Part shown: positions 43,113 through 51,584 of the stretch, piece after piece
Layout: each line of letters opens with the position of its first letter
Position numbering within the stretch: the stretch's first letter is position 1
Assembly: GCF_003346815.1 (NCBI RefSeq)
Contig: NZ_CP031217.1
Span: forward strand, 434,001 to 498,000
DNA length: 64,000 bases
Origin: Halarcobacter bivalviorum
GTDB lineage: Bacteria > Campylobacterota > Campylobacteria > Campylobacterales > Arcobacteraceae
Direction: 5' to 3'
Position numbers and translations under genes: made by a program
Notes under the pieces: generated by a model
What the model was told of the DNA's origin: nothing
Databases searched by the model: none
Seen by the model: the letters and a program-made list of their open reading frames with translations, nothing else

Positions 43113-44808
43113 TTTAGTAGCTTGCCCTTTAGACTGCTTTGATACTTGCCAAGCTTTTGTTGATGAAAAAGGAAATTTAAAAGGCTCAAAAGAGCATTTA
43201 GTTACCCATGGAAAATTATGCGTAAATTTTGCAAATCTTGCAAAAGAAGAGTTTCTAACAAAAGCATATTTTGAAGATAAAGAGATTTCTTTAGAAGAGT
43301 CTTTAAATATTTTAGTTGAAAAAATAAAAGCAACTAAAAAAGAAGATGTCCTATTTTACAAAGGTGCTGGGAATTTAGGAGTAATGCAAAATAGTGTAAA
43401 AACTTTTTTTGCAAAATATGGAGCTACTCTTACAAAAGGTAGTCTTTGTGATGAAACTGGCTCTTTAGGTTTAGAGTTAGGGAGAGGGGGAATAAATGTT
43501 AATCCACCTTTAGAAAAATTGATTAATAGTGATGTTATTATTGCTTGGGGAAGAAATGTAGCTGTTACTTCTTCTCATATGTACGATTTAATAAAAGATA
43601 AAACTTTTATTACAATAGACCCTATAAGAACAAAAACAGCAAAAATTTCAGACCTTCATCTACAAATAAATCCAAAAACAGACCATGAATTAGCTCTTTT
43701 ACTAACAAGGTTTGCTCATATGGAAAATCTTGAAGATGAATCTTTTATCAATGAACATGAGGGAGCAGAATGGTTTTTTGATTTAGCTAAGTCAAGACCA
43801 CTTATCTCTTATGAAGAGACAATCGGTATTAAACTTCAAGAAATTACAAAACTATTTGAATTAATAAAAGATAAAAGTGTCTCTATTCTTTTAGGTTTAG
43901 GTCCTCAAAAGTATTATGAGGGAGCACAAATTTTTAGAGCAATTGATTCTTTTGCTGCTTATATTGGAGTTCATAATAAAAGTAAGGGTGGTTTATGGTA
44001 CTTAGATGATTCTTCTTATGGTTATGAAAAACAATTAGTAGCTGAAGCTAAAAATAAAATTGCCCTTCCAACTGTAGATTTCTCAAAATTTAAATTGGTT
44101 TTTATTCAAGGAACAGATCCTGTAGTTACAGCTCCAAATACAAAAAAAGTAATTGAAGGACTTCAAAATAGTTTTGTAGTTTTTTATGGAACAGTATTAA
44201 ATGAAACAAGTAAATATGCAGATTTAATTATTCCTTCAAGCTCATTTCTTTCAAAAAAAGATGTAAGACTCTCTTATGGACATGAGTTAAAAGCTATTTC
44301 AAACTATATTGAAAGCAAAAATGAAAATACAATTACAGAGTATGAATTAGCTAACTTTTTAAATGAAAAGTTTGCTTTTGAGAAATTAAAAGATGAAGAA
44401 GAGATTTTAAACTATTATATTAATACAAAAGTAGAAGACTACTCTTTTATTAAAAAATTTGAATTCTTAGAAGAGTTAGAAGTTGAAAGTTTATATGAAA
44501 AACAAAAAGAGAATCAATACTATTTTTTAACTTCAAAAAGAAAGAACTCTTTAAACTCTCAATTTAAAATAGATAACTATTTATATGTAAACCCATGTTT
44601 AGGTTTTAATAATGAAGATGAAGTTTTATTAAAATCACCATATGGACAAACAAAAATTAAAATTAAAAATAGTGAAGATATAAAAGAAAATTGTGTTGTT
44701 GCATACTCAGGAAATAAGTATGCAAACTATGTAACACCTTTTCTAACTGACGAAGCAGCTAATTCTGCAATTTTTCAAGAGGTTTTAGTAGAAATTGAAT
44801 TATCGTGA
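43099..44808 (+). CDS. molybdopterin-dependent oxidoreductase with N-terminal [4Fe-4S]
   Basis: A 569-residue cytosolic enzyme of the DMSO reductase/formate dehydrogenase family. The N-terminus CPLDCFDTC plus a later Cys (HGKLCVNF) supplies the four cysteines for a [4Fe-4S] cluster. GRNVAVTSSHMYDLI and FIQGTDPVVTAPNTKKV match cofactor-binding parts. No Tat signal is present, so it stays in the cytosol. It is shorter than most members (700 or more), and no electron-transfer subunit or chaperone gene adjoins it; the substrate cannot be named. The TTG start overlaps the adaptor gene by 14 bp, and the next gene by 14 bp. Confidence 0.82.
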   Translation: MNSNNLVACPLDCFDTCQAFVDEKGNLKGSKEHLVTHGKLCVNFANLAKEEFLTKAYFEDKEISLEESLNILVEKIKATKKEDVLFYKGAGNLGVMQNSVKTFFAKYGATLTKGSLCDETGSLGLELGRGGINVNPPLEKLINSDVIIAWGRNVAVTSSHMYDLIKDKTFITIDPIRTKTAKISDLHLQINPKTDHELALLLTRFAHMENLEDESFINEHEGAEWFFDLAKSRPLISYEETIGIKLQEITKLFELIKDKSVSILLGLGPQKYYEGAQIFRAIDSFAAYIGVHNKSKGGLWYLDDSSYGYEKQLVAEAKNKIALPTVDFSKFKLVFIQGTDPVVTAPNTKKVIEGLQNSFVVFYGTVLNETSKYADLIIPSSSFLSKKDVRLSYGHELKAISNYIESKNENTITEYELANFLNEKFAFEKLKDEEEILNYYINTKVEDYSFIKKFEFLEELEVESLYEKQKENQYYFLTSKRKNSLNSQFKIDNYLYVNPCLGFNNEDEVLLKSPYGQTKIKIKNSEDIKENCVVAYSGNKYANYVTPFLTDEAANSAIFQEVLVEIELS

Positions 44809-45976
44809 ATTATTAACAAACTATACTGTAATTAGACAACTATCTATTTTACAGTTAGTATCATACTTTGCTGCTTGGTTTTCAAATGTTGCTATTTATA
44901 CTATGTTAGTGCAGTTTGGCTCAACTGCTTTTGCTATTTCATTAGTAACTGCAATGCATTTTCTACCAGCAATTATAATAGCTCCTCTTTCAGGAGCTAT
45001 TATAGATAGGTTTAAAATTAAACCTTTGATGATAACTCTTTTATTAATTGAGTTATTAATGACTATTCTTTTTCTTACAATTGATAATAAAGAAGAGATA
45101 TGGATTTTAATGATTCTAATCTTTATAAGAATGGCAAGTGCTTCTATGTTTTTTTCAACAGAGATGTCTCTTCTTCCTAAACTTGTATCAGGTGTAGCTT
45201 TACAAAAAGCAAATGAGATTCACTCTATTATTTGGTCTTTTACTTTTGCAGCAGGGATGGCAGCAAGTGGAGTAATAGTAAATTTAGTTGGAGTTAAAAC
45301 AGCAATCATCATAGATGCCTTTATTATCCTCGCTGCAATAATATTATTGATAAATATCAATTTTAAAATAGAGATAATTCATACGAAAGAGAAGATATTA
45401 TCTTTAATAAAAGATGGTTTTTTATACTTAAAAAAGAACAAAATAGTAATTCATTTAATAGTTCTTCACTCTTCAGTAGGGCTTACAGTATTTGATACCT
45501 TAGTTACTCTATTAGCTAAAAATGAGTATAAGTATGTGATTTCTGTACCTTTAGCAATTGGAATTACAAATGCAGTTAGAGCCCTTGCTTTAATGATAGG
45601 TCCATTTTTTATTTCAAATAGAGTAAATAAAGATACTCTCTTTTATATTTTTATTTTTCAAGGTGCAGCTATTATTTTTTGGGCATTGGTTCAAGATAGT
45701 TTTTATTTATCTTTGATAGCAATATTTTTTGTAGGTTTTACAACAACTACAATTTGGTCATATACATATGCTTTAATTCAAGAAAAAACAGATAATAAAT
45801 ATCTTGGAAGAGTGATTTCATATAATGATATGATTTTTATGTTAACTAATGTTTTAACTACATTATTTATCGGAATTATGGCTGAATTAGTATCATTAAA
45901 AATTATTACTATTCTCCTTGGTCTTGCATTTTTTATAGTTTCTCTTTATTATAAGTGGTTAAAAGCAAAAATTTAA
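44795..45976 (+). CDS. major facilitator superfamily transporter
   Basis: A 393-residue MFS protein with about 12 membrane helices. The loop between helices 2 and 3 reads GAIIDRFKIKPLM, the usual MFS A-motif region, and the first helix is WFSNVAIYTMLVQFG. Relatives of this length include exporters such as EntS-like carriers, but the substrate is not deducible. TTG start overlapping the molybdoenzyme gene by 14 bp, so the four-gene tail of the flagellar operon ends here. Confidence 0.85.
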   Translation: MNYRELLTNYTVIRQLSILQLVSYFAAWFSNVAIYTMLVQFGSTAFAISLVTAMHFLPAIIIAPLSGAIIDRFKIKPLMITLLLIELLMTILFLTIDNKEEIWILMILIFIRMASASMFFSTEMSLLPKLVSGVALQKANEIHSIIWSFTFAAGMAASGVIVNLVGVKTAIIIDAFIILAAIILLININFKIEIIHTKEKILSLIKDGFLYLKKNKIVIHLIVLHSSVGLTVFDTLVTLLAKNEYKYVISVPLAIGITNAVRALALMIGPFFISNRVNKDTLFYIFIFQGAAIIFWALVQDSFYLSLIAIFFVGFTTTTIWSYTYALIQEKTDNKYLGRVISYNDMIFMLTNVLTTLFIGIMAELVSLKIITILLGLAFFIVSLYYKWLKAKI

Positions 45977-46070
45977 GTTAGATTTTTAAAAGTCACAAAA
46001 AAGTTTCATAAAAAATAGCAAAAAAAACAATAATCTTTTATTTATTATCAAAACTTATACATAAACTTAT

Positions 46071-46094
46071 ACAAAGCCTATTTATAGGCTTTGT
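46071..46094 (+). terminator. hairpin after the MFS gene
   Basis: A perfect 10-bp stem (ACAAAGCCTA with TAGGCTTTGT) around TTTA. The T-tract is poor (AATGCTTTTA). The rest of the 271-bp gap (45977-46247) holds AT-rich sequence, the FNR box and the nrfH promoter. Confidence 0.5.
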
Positions 46095-46181
46095 AATGCT
46101 TTTATAAACTTAAAGAAAAATAATCTTTATAGTCTCAATTATAACTTTAGATTAACTAAATATGAATATTCATTCAACTTC

Positions 46182-46195
46182 TTGACTCGTATCAA
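46182..46195 (+). promoter_or_regulatory. FNR/CRP-family binding site upstream of nrfH
   Basis: TTGAC-TCGT-ATCAA matches TTGAT-N4-ATCAA at 9 of 10 defined bases. Its centre (46188.5) is 41.5 bp upstream of the start predicted from the -10 box at 46218, the classic activating position for FNR-type regulators. Expected to activate nrfHA under low oxygen. Confidence 0.6.
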
Positions 46196-46217
46196 TTTTA
46201 ACTAAAAAAACTAATTG

Positions 46218-46223
46218 TATACT
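46218..46223 (+). promoter_or_regulatory. -10 box of nrfHA promoter
   Basis: TATACT at 46218-46223, five of six bases of TATAAT, giving a start near 46230 and a leader of about 18 nt with AAAGGA before the nrfH ATG. No -35 is needed if the upstream FNR-type site is used. Confidence 0.5.
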
Positions 46224-46247
46224 TTCAAAGTAAATAAAGGATAGGTG

Positions 46248-46784
46248 ATGGAGAAGAATAAAAAAATTGTGGTTTATGGTTCAATTTTAAGTTTTCTAAT
46301 CGCTTCAGCTCTTTTTGTTTACACAGTTTATGCATCAAATATGTTGTCATATTTATCAAGTGACCCAAAAGCCTGTATAAATTGTCATACGATGAATTCA
46401 GCGTATGCAACTTGGGAAAAAAGTTCACATAAGAATGTGGCAGGATGTGTCGATTGTCACTTGCCTGTAGGTGATGCTGTTGCAAAGTATAAAGCAAAAG
46501 CTATAGATGGGTGGAATCACTCAGTTGCATTCACTCTTAATACTTATAAGAATAATATTCATATAAGTGATGATGGAGCAAGCCGTGTACAAGCAAACTG
46601 TGTTAGATGTCATGCTAGTGAAAATGCAACACTAAAAATGAACGCTGACAAATATCACAGTGAAGAGGTTGGAAGTCTTGAAAATGGACGTAAATGTTGG
46701 GAGTGTCACAAATTTGTGCCACATGGAAAAGTTAGAAGTTTAACATCAACTCCATATAATCTTGGTGTTAAAGAAAAAGAATAA
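46248..46784 (+). CDS. nrfH: cytochrome c nitrite reductase membrane subunit NrfH
   Basis: NrfH takes electrons from menaquinol and passes them to NrfA. The 178-residue protein has one N-terminal membrane anchor (about 8-29) and four heme motifs: CINCH, CVDCH, CVRCH and CWECH. The ATG at 46248 is preferred over GTG 46245 because AAAGGA is then 7 bp upstream. It is followed by nrfA, the usual order. Confidence 0.95.
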   Translation: MEKNKKIVVYGSILSFLIASALFVYTVYASNMLSYLSSDPKACINCHTMNSAYATWEKSSHKNVAGCVDCHLPVGDAVAKYKAKAIDGWNHSVAFTLNTYKNNIHISDDGASRVQANCVRCHASENATLKMNADKYHSEEVGSLENGRKCWECHKFVPHGKVRSLTSTPYNLGVKEKE

Positions 46785-46800
46785 GTAGAGGTTGTTTGTT

Positions 46801-48291
46801 ATGAAAAAATACAAAATATTACTTGCAGTAAGTTTAGTTGCAATTGGTTTGATGACTGCCTTAGTAGCTTCGATTAATGAGAAAAAAGACGAGCAAGAGA
46901 AGTTAAATCAAGTTCCTAAAGTAGATAGATGGGAAACAAAAAACGAAGAGTTTAGAAAACACTATCCAAGACAATTTGATTCTTGGAAAGAGACTAAAAA
47001 ATCTGATGAAATTCATGATATGTTAAAAGAGTATCCTGAGTTAGTAGTTTTATGGGCTGGTTATGGTTTTGCAAAAGATTATAATGCACCAAGAGGTCAC
47101 TTCTATGCTGTAGAAGATAATAGAAATACATTAAGAACTGGTGGTCCAGTTGATGAGAAAACAGGTCCTATGCCAACTGCATGTTGGACATGTAAATCTC
47201 CTGATGTACCTAGAATTATGGCAGAAGATGGTGATATGGAGTATTATACAGGGAAATGGTCTAAATATGGTTCTGATATTATCAATCCAATTGGTTGTGT
47301 AGATTGTCATAATCCAGAAACTATGGAACTTCAAGTAAATAGAAAATATTTAGATGAAGGTTTAAAAGCTGCAGGTGAAAAAACTTTAGCTGAAGCTACT
47401 CAACAAGATATGAGATCAATGGTTTGTGCTCAATGTCACGTAGAGTATTATTTTGCAAAAACTCCATTAGCTGATGGGAAAAGTGCAGCAGTAGTAACTT
47501 TACCATGGGCAGAAGGTACACTAGTTGAAGATATGGAAAAATATTATGATAATATGGAGTTCAAAGATTGGACACATAAAGTTTCTAAAACACCAATGTT
47601 AAAAGCACAACACCCAGGTTGGGAAATGTGGAAAACTGGTGCGCATGGAAAAAATAATGTATCTTGTGCAGATTGTCACATGCCATATGTTCAAGAAGGT
47701 GGTATTAAATATACAGACCATAATATTGGAAATCCATTAGAAAATATGGATAAATCTTGTATGAATTGTCACAGAGTAAGTGAGAAATCATTACTTGCTA
47801 ATATTAATGAAAAAAGAGAAAGAAAAAATGAGCTTCACAAAAAAGCTATGAAAGCTCTTGCAGCGGCTCACTTAGAAGCAGGAAAAGCTTGGGAAGTTGG
47901 TGCTACTGAAGAAGAAATGGCTCCAATCTTAAAAGATATTAGACATGCTCAATGGAGATGGGATTATGCTGTTGCTTCGCATCCATCATTCTTCCACGCA
48001 CCAGAAGAGACTCTAAGAATTTTAGGTACTGCTTTAGGAAAAGCTGGTGATGCAAGAATCAAATTAGCTAAAGTATTAGCTAAACATGGTGCAGGTGATT
48101 ATAAAGCTCCTGAGATTAAAGACAAAAAACAAGCTCAAGAAATTATTGGATTACCATTTGAGAAATTAATTGAAGAAAAAATGAAATTTAGAAATGGTTT
48201 AATGCAAGAATGGAAAAAAGAAGCAGAGAAAAAAGGTGTTTATAACCCTAAATCAACAGAAGGTGTAGAAGATAAAACTTCATACAACTAA
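46801..48291 (+). CDS. nrfA: ammonia-forming cytochrome c nitrite reductase NrfA
   Basis: NrfA reduces nitrite to ammonium in the periplasm with six electrons. The 496-residue protein has a signal anchor (about 5-22), the catalytic-heme motif CWTCK with lysine as ligand, and four CxxCH motifs (CVDCH, CAQCH, CADCH, CMNCH). The ATG at 46801 is chosen because AGAGG lies 9 bp upstream; the in-frame TTG at 46792 has no room for a ribosome site. Gap to nrfH is 16 bp. The ccsBA gene for heme attachment follows. Confidence 0.97.
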   Translation: MKKYKILLAVSLVAIGLMTALVASINEKKDEQEKLNQVPKVDRWETKNEEFRKHYPRQFDSWKETKKSDEIHDMLKEYPELVVLWAGYGFAKDYNAPRGHFYAVEDNRNTLRTGGPVDEKTGPMPTACWTCKSPDVPRIMAEDGDMEYYTGKWSKYGSDIINPIGCVDCHNPETMELQVNRKYLDEGLKAAGEKTLAEATQQDMRSMVCAQCHVEYYFAKTPLADGKSAAVVTLPWAEGTLVEDMEKYYDNMEFKDWTHKVSKTPMLKAQHPGWEMWKTGAHGKNNVSCADCHMPYVQEGGIKYTDHNIGNPLENMDKSCMNCHRVSEKSLLANINEKRERKNELHKKAMKALAAAHLEAGKAWEVGATEEEMAPILKDIRHAQWRWDYAVASHPSFFHAPEETLRILGTALGKAGDARIKLAKVLAKHGAGDYKAPEIKDKKQAQEIIGLPFEKLIEEKMKFRNGLMQEWKKEAEKKGVYNPKSTEGVEDKTSYN

Positions 48292-48316
48292 AAACTAGAG
48301 AACTTCGGTTCTCTAG
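48290..48316 (-). terminator. intrinsic terminator on the minus strand downstream of nrfA
   Basis: A 9-bp perfect stem (48295-48303 with 48308-48316), with UUCG loop on the plus strand and CGAA on the minus. The T-tract (TTTTT) occurs only on the minus strand, from A48290-48294 on plus, so it best ends a minus-strand transcript. On plus it could only be a weak end for nrfA. Confidence 0.55.
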
Positions 48317-48331
48317 ACCAATAAAATTGGT

Positions 48332-48407
48332 ATTTGTAAGTAACATCAAATCTCTTTCATTTCAGTCTCCTTACTTATGATTAAATCTTTTGATGTTACT
48401 TACAAAT
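48332..48407. repeat. 19-bp perfect inverted repeat, 38-nt loop
   Basis: 48332-48350 (ATTTGTAAGTAACATCAAA) is the exact reverse complement of 48389-48407. It lies wholly in the gap between nrfA and ccsBA, ending 30 bp before the ccsBA ATG. Confidence 0.9.
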
Positions 48408-48437
48408 GCTAATTTACAAATATTACGGAAATCTAAA

Positions 48438-51400
48438 ATGTTTAAAATAATCAAATCAATTTTTTCAATGCCTTTAGTAATTGTCTTATTACTATTTTTT
48501 GCTCTTTCATGTGCTATTGCTACTTTTATTGAGAATGACTTTGGACCATTAGGGGCTAAATCTTTTATTTATGGTCAAACTTGGTTTGAGTTAATAATGC
48601 TTCTTTTAACTCTTGCTGTAATTATTAATATTTTTGTTTTTAAAATGTATAAAAAAGAGAAATTCTTTTTATTTATGATTCATATCTCTTTAGTTTTTAT
48701 TTTTGTAGGTTCTGCTATGACAAGATATTTAGGGTATGAAGCAAACATAACAATTTATGAAGGTAGAATGGAAAATAAAATGTACTCTATGGATGAGTAT
48801 ATAAAAATATATGAAGATGATAAATTGGTATATGATAAAAAAGTTTTAATGACAAAACTTGCACAGGATAATTTTTCATATACTACAGAAGTTGAAAAGA
48901 AAAAAGTAGAGATAACTTTTAATAGTTTTATAGATAATGCAGTAGAAAGAATAGTTCCAAGTGAAACTGGAAAAGCAATGATAAATATTGTTGTAAAAGG
49001 TTTTAATGGTTCAAGAAGTCTTGATTTAAAAGATAAAGAGTTAATTCAAACTCAATTTTTAGACTTTTCATTAAATAAAGATGTTGATAAAAGTAGGGCT
49101 TATGTAAATTTTGAAACTACAAATGAGAGTATATTTTATTCTTCAAATCTTGAAACAACTCTTTTTACAAAAGATTTTAAATCAACAAAAACAATTAAAG
49201 CAAATGAAAAAGTTTTATTAGAATTAGGAGTTATCTATAAAGTGGGGCAGACTCAATTTCTAATAAATGAAGCAGCTTTAAAAGGGGAGTTAAAAACTGT
49301 TTATGCAGGAGATATGATTCCTAAAGAGAAACAACTTTCTGCTGTGCTTGTTGATTTAGTAGTAGATGGTAAAAAAGAGCAAGTAGCTTTATTTGGAAAG
49401 AGTGGTTTCTCTGGATTTAAAAAAGAGGTAAAAATTGCTAATAAGAAGTTTTATCTTCAGTGGGGGACAAAAGAGTTAGAACTACCTTTTGCTATTTTAT
49501 TAAATGATTTTAGATTACATAGATATCCTGGTTCAAATGCACCTTCAGCTTATGAAAGTGATATTAAAATCTATGATACAAAAAATAAGAATACTTTAGA
49601 ATATACAATTTATATGAACAATACTTTAGATTATGCTGGATATAGATTCTTTCAATCTTCATATACAAAAAATGAGGATGGAACTATTCTGTTAGTAAAT
49701 AAAGATCCAGGAAAAATTCCTACTTATATAGGGTATTTTTTACTATTTACGGGACTTATCTTAAGTCTATTTGTAAAAAAAGGAAGATTAAAAAAATTGA
49801 GTTCAAAAAGATATGATGTTGAAAATATCAAAAAAATGTATTATGCTAAAAAAGCAGTGTTATCTCTGTTTTTTATTTTTTCTACACTTCTGTTTTTACC
49901 AAATAATTTAATAGCAAAGGATATTTTAAAAGAGAATCCTCAAATTTTAAATATAAATAAAGAACATGCTAATAAATTTGGTTCATTATTAGTTCAAGAT
50001 TACCAAGGAAGAATTAAACCTGTTAACTCTTTAGCTATTGAGATTATCAATAAAATCACAAGAAAAAATGAAATCTATGGTTTAGATGCAAATCAATTTT
50101 TTCTAAGTATGATGCTTTATCCAAAGATTTGGCAAGAGTTAGACTTTATAAATGTTAAAAGTAAAAGATTAAAAGAGATTGTAGGTGTAGATAAAAATGC
50201 AAAAACAATTAGTTTTATGGATATTTATACAAAAGAGGGCTTCTATAAACTTGAAGGGCATTTAGAAATAGCAAATGCAAAAAAGAGTTCAGCAAGAGAT
50301 GAGTTTGATAAGGATTTAATTAAAGTTGATGAGAGACTAAATATTGCATATACTCTTTTCACAGGAGACTTCTTAAGAGTTTTCCCTAAAAAAGATGATA
50401 TAAATAATAAATGGCTAAATACAAATGAAGCTGTAAATCTTCTAATCTCTAAAGATGCATCAAAAATTAAAGAGTTAATGCAAAACTACTATTTAAAGTT
50501 AAATGAAGCTACAAAAAATAGTATCTCATGGGAGGAAGTGGATGCCTCTTTTGAAGAAATAAAAGAGTTTCAAAAAAACAATGCAAATGCAAATATTCTT
50601 CCAAGTGAATTAAAGATTAAAGCTGAGTTGATTTTCAATAAATACAATATCTTTGAAAACCTAACACCAATATATTTAATTTTAGGTTTTTTTCTTTTAG
50701 TTTTAATTTTTGTAAATATTTTTAAAAGTAATGTTAAGTTAGAAAAAATAGCAAAAGTTGTGTTAGTTTTATTAACTATCTCATTTATTTTTCATACCCT
50801 TGCACTTGGATTAAGATGGTATGTTGCAGGTCATGCTCCTTGGTCAAATGGTTATGAGTCTATGATTTATATCTCATGGGCAATTGTTTTAGCTGGAATT
50901 ATCTTTTCAAGACAATCTATTTTAGCTTTATCAACAACAACTATTTTAAGTGGGGTTACGCTTTTTGTGGCTCACTTATCATGGCTAGAACCACAAATTA
51001 CAACTTTAGTACCAGTTTTAAAATCATATTGGTTAACAATTCATGTTAGTGTAATTACTGCAAGTTATGGTTTCTTAGGTTTAAGTTCTTTACTTGGATT
51101 TTTAAGTTTAATTCTTTTTGCTCTTGCAAATCCTAAAAAAGAGGATGAGAAGTTTTTTAATATCTTAGTTAGTATAAAAGAGTCAAATAGAATAAATGAA
51201 ATGTCTATTTTAATAGGGCTTGTATTATTAGTAATTGGTAACTTTCTTGGTGGTATCTGGGCAAATGAATCATGGGGAAGATATTGGGGATGGGATCCAA
51301 AAGAGACTTGGACTTTAGTATCTATTATTATTTATGCAATTATAATTCACTTAAAATATATAAAAGATATTTTATCTGATTTTGTTTTTGCTGTATTAAC

Positions 51401-51575
51401 TACAATCTCTTATGCTTCAATTATTATGACTTATTTTGGAGTGAACTATTACCTTGCAGGAAAACACTCATATGCAGCAGGTGATCCTGTACCAATTCCT
51501 ACCTTTGTACCGGTTACTTTAGTAATAATAGTACTTCTAATTGCAGTAGCTTATAGAAATAGAAAAATTATCTAA
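48438..51575 (+). CDS. ccsBA: cytochrome c biogenesis protein CcsBA (ResB-CcsA fusion)
   Basis: System II heme exporter and ligase that attaches heme to apocytochromes outside the membrane. The 1045-residue protein joins a ResB-like N-terminal half (helices near 5-35 and 45-100, then a large periplasmic region) to a CcsA-like C-terminal part (about 740-1045) containing the WWD heme-handling motif WGRYWGWDPKETW. Fusion is usual in Campylobacterota. The start is ATG 48438, with ACGGA upstream, not the TTG at 48390 that lies within the intergenic inverted repeat. It follows nrfHA, whose products need it. The following bioD is convergent and only 3 bp away. Confidence 0.95.
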   Translation: MFKIIKSIFSMPLVIVLLLFFALSCAIATFIENDFGPLGAKSFIYGQTWFELIMLLLTLAVIINIFVFKMYKKEKFFLFMIHISLVFIFVGSAMTRYLGYEANITIYEGRMENKMYSMDEYIKIYEDDKLVYDKKVLMTKLAQDNFSYTTEVEKKKVEITFNSFIDNAVERIVPSETGKAMINIVVKGFNGSRSLDLKDKELIQTQFLDFSLNKDVDKSRAYVNFETTNESIFYSSNLETTLFTKDFKSTKTIKANEKVLLELGVIYKVGQTQFLINEAALKGELKTVYAGDMIPKEKQLSAVLVDLVVDGKKEQVALFGKSGFSGFKKEVKIANKKFYLQWGTKELELPFAILLNDFRLHRYPGSNAPSAYESDIKIYDTKNKNTLEYTIYMNNTLDYAGYRFFQSSYTKNEDGTILLVNKDPGKIPTYIGYFLLFTGLILSLFVKKGRLKKLSSKRYDVENIKKMYYAKKAVLSLFFIFSTLLFLPNNLIAKDILKENPQILNINKEHANKFGSLLVQDYQGRIKPVNSLAIEIINKITRKNEIYGLDANQFFLSMMLYPKIWQELDFINVKSKRLKEIVGVDKNAKTISFMDIYTKEGFYKLEGHLEIANAKKSSARDEFDKDLIKVDERLNIAYTLFTGDFLRVFPKKDDINNKWLNTNEAVNLLISKDASKIKELMQNYYLKLNEATKNSISWEEVDASFEEIKEFQKNNANANILPSELKIKAELIFNKYNIFENLTPIYLILGFFLLVLIFVNIFKSNVKLEKIAKVVLVLLTISFIFHTLALGLRWYVAGHAPWSNGYESMIYISWAIVLAGIIFSRQSILALSTTTILSGVTLFVAHLSWLEPQITTLVPVLKSYWLTIHVSVITASYGFLGLSSLLGFLSLILFALANPKKEDEKFFNILVSIKESNRINEMSILIGLVLLVIGNFLGGIWANESWGRYWGWDPKETWTLVSIIIYAIIIHLKYIKDILSDFVFAVLTTISYASIIMTYFGVNYYLAGKHSYAAGDPVPIPTFVPVTLVIIVLLIAVAYRNRKII

Positions 51576-51584
51576 TTTCTATAG
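51551..51584. terminator. inverted repeat at the ccsBA/bioD convergent junction
   Basis: TATAGAAAT (51552-51560) pairs with ATTTCTATA (51575-51583), loop of 14 nt, covering both stop codons. No strong T-tract; possibly a weak two-way terminator. Confidence 0.3.

Larger units (their letters stand above)
48288..48412 (-). ncRNA. candidate small RNA between nrfA and ccsBA (minus strand)
   Basis: The minus strand here reads a weak -10 (TAATAT at 48424-48419), then a 19-bp perfect inverted repeat (48389-48407 and 48332-48350) around a 38-nt loop, then a short ACCAA/TTGGT stem, then the intrinsic terminator. The loop on this strand contains AAGGAG followed by a 4-codon frame (ATG...TGA); on the plus strand it reads CTCCTT, an anti-Shine-Dalgarno sequence. 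The coordinates are estimates from the terminator and putative start. Existence as a transcript is inference. Confidence 0.35.

Noticed and set aside
46225-46497. 90-codon minus-strand frame over the nrfH start
   Set aside because: It covers the nrfH promoter and signal region; nrfH with four heme motifs is certain.
48295-48316. Hairpin read as the nrfA terminator
   Set aside because: On the plus strand no T-run follows; the T5 tract is on the minus strand, so I assign it there, while a weak effect on plus is possible.
48390-48437. Upstream TTG start for ccsBA, adding 16 residues
   Set aside because: It lies within the 19-bp inverted repeat with no ribosome site; ATG 48438 has ACGGA upstream and begins at the first membrane helix.
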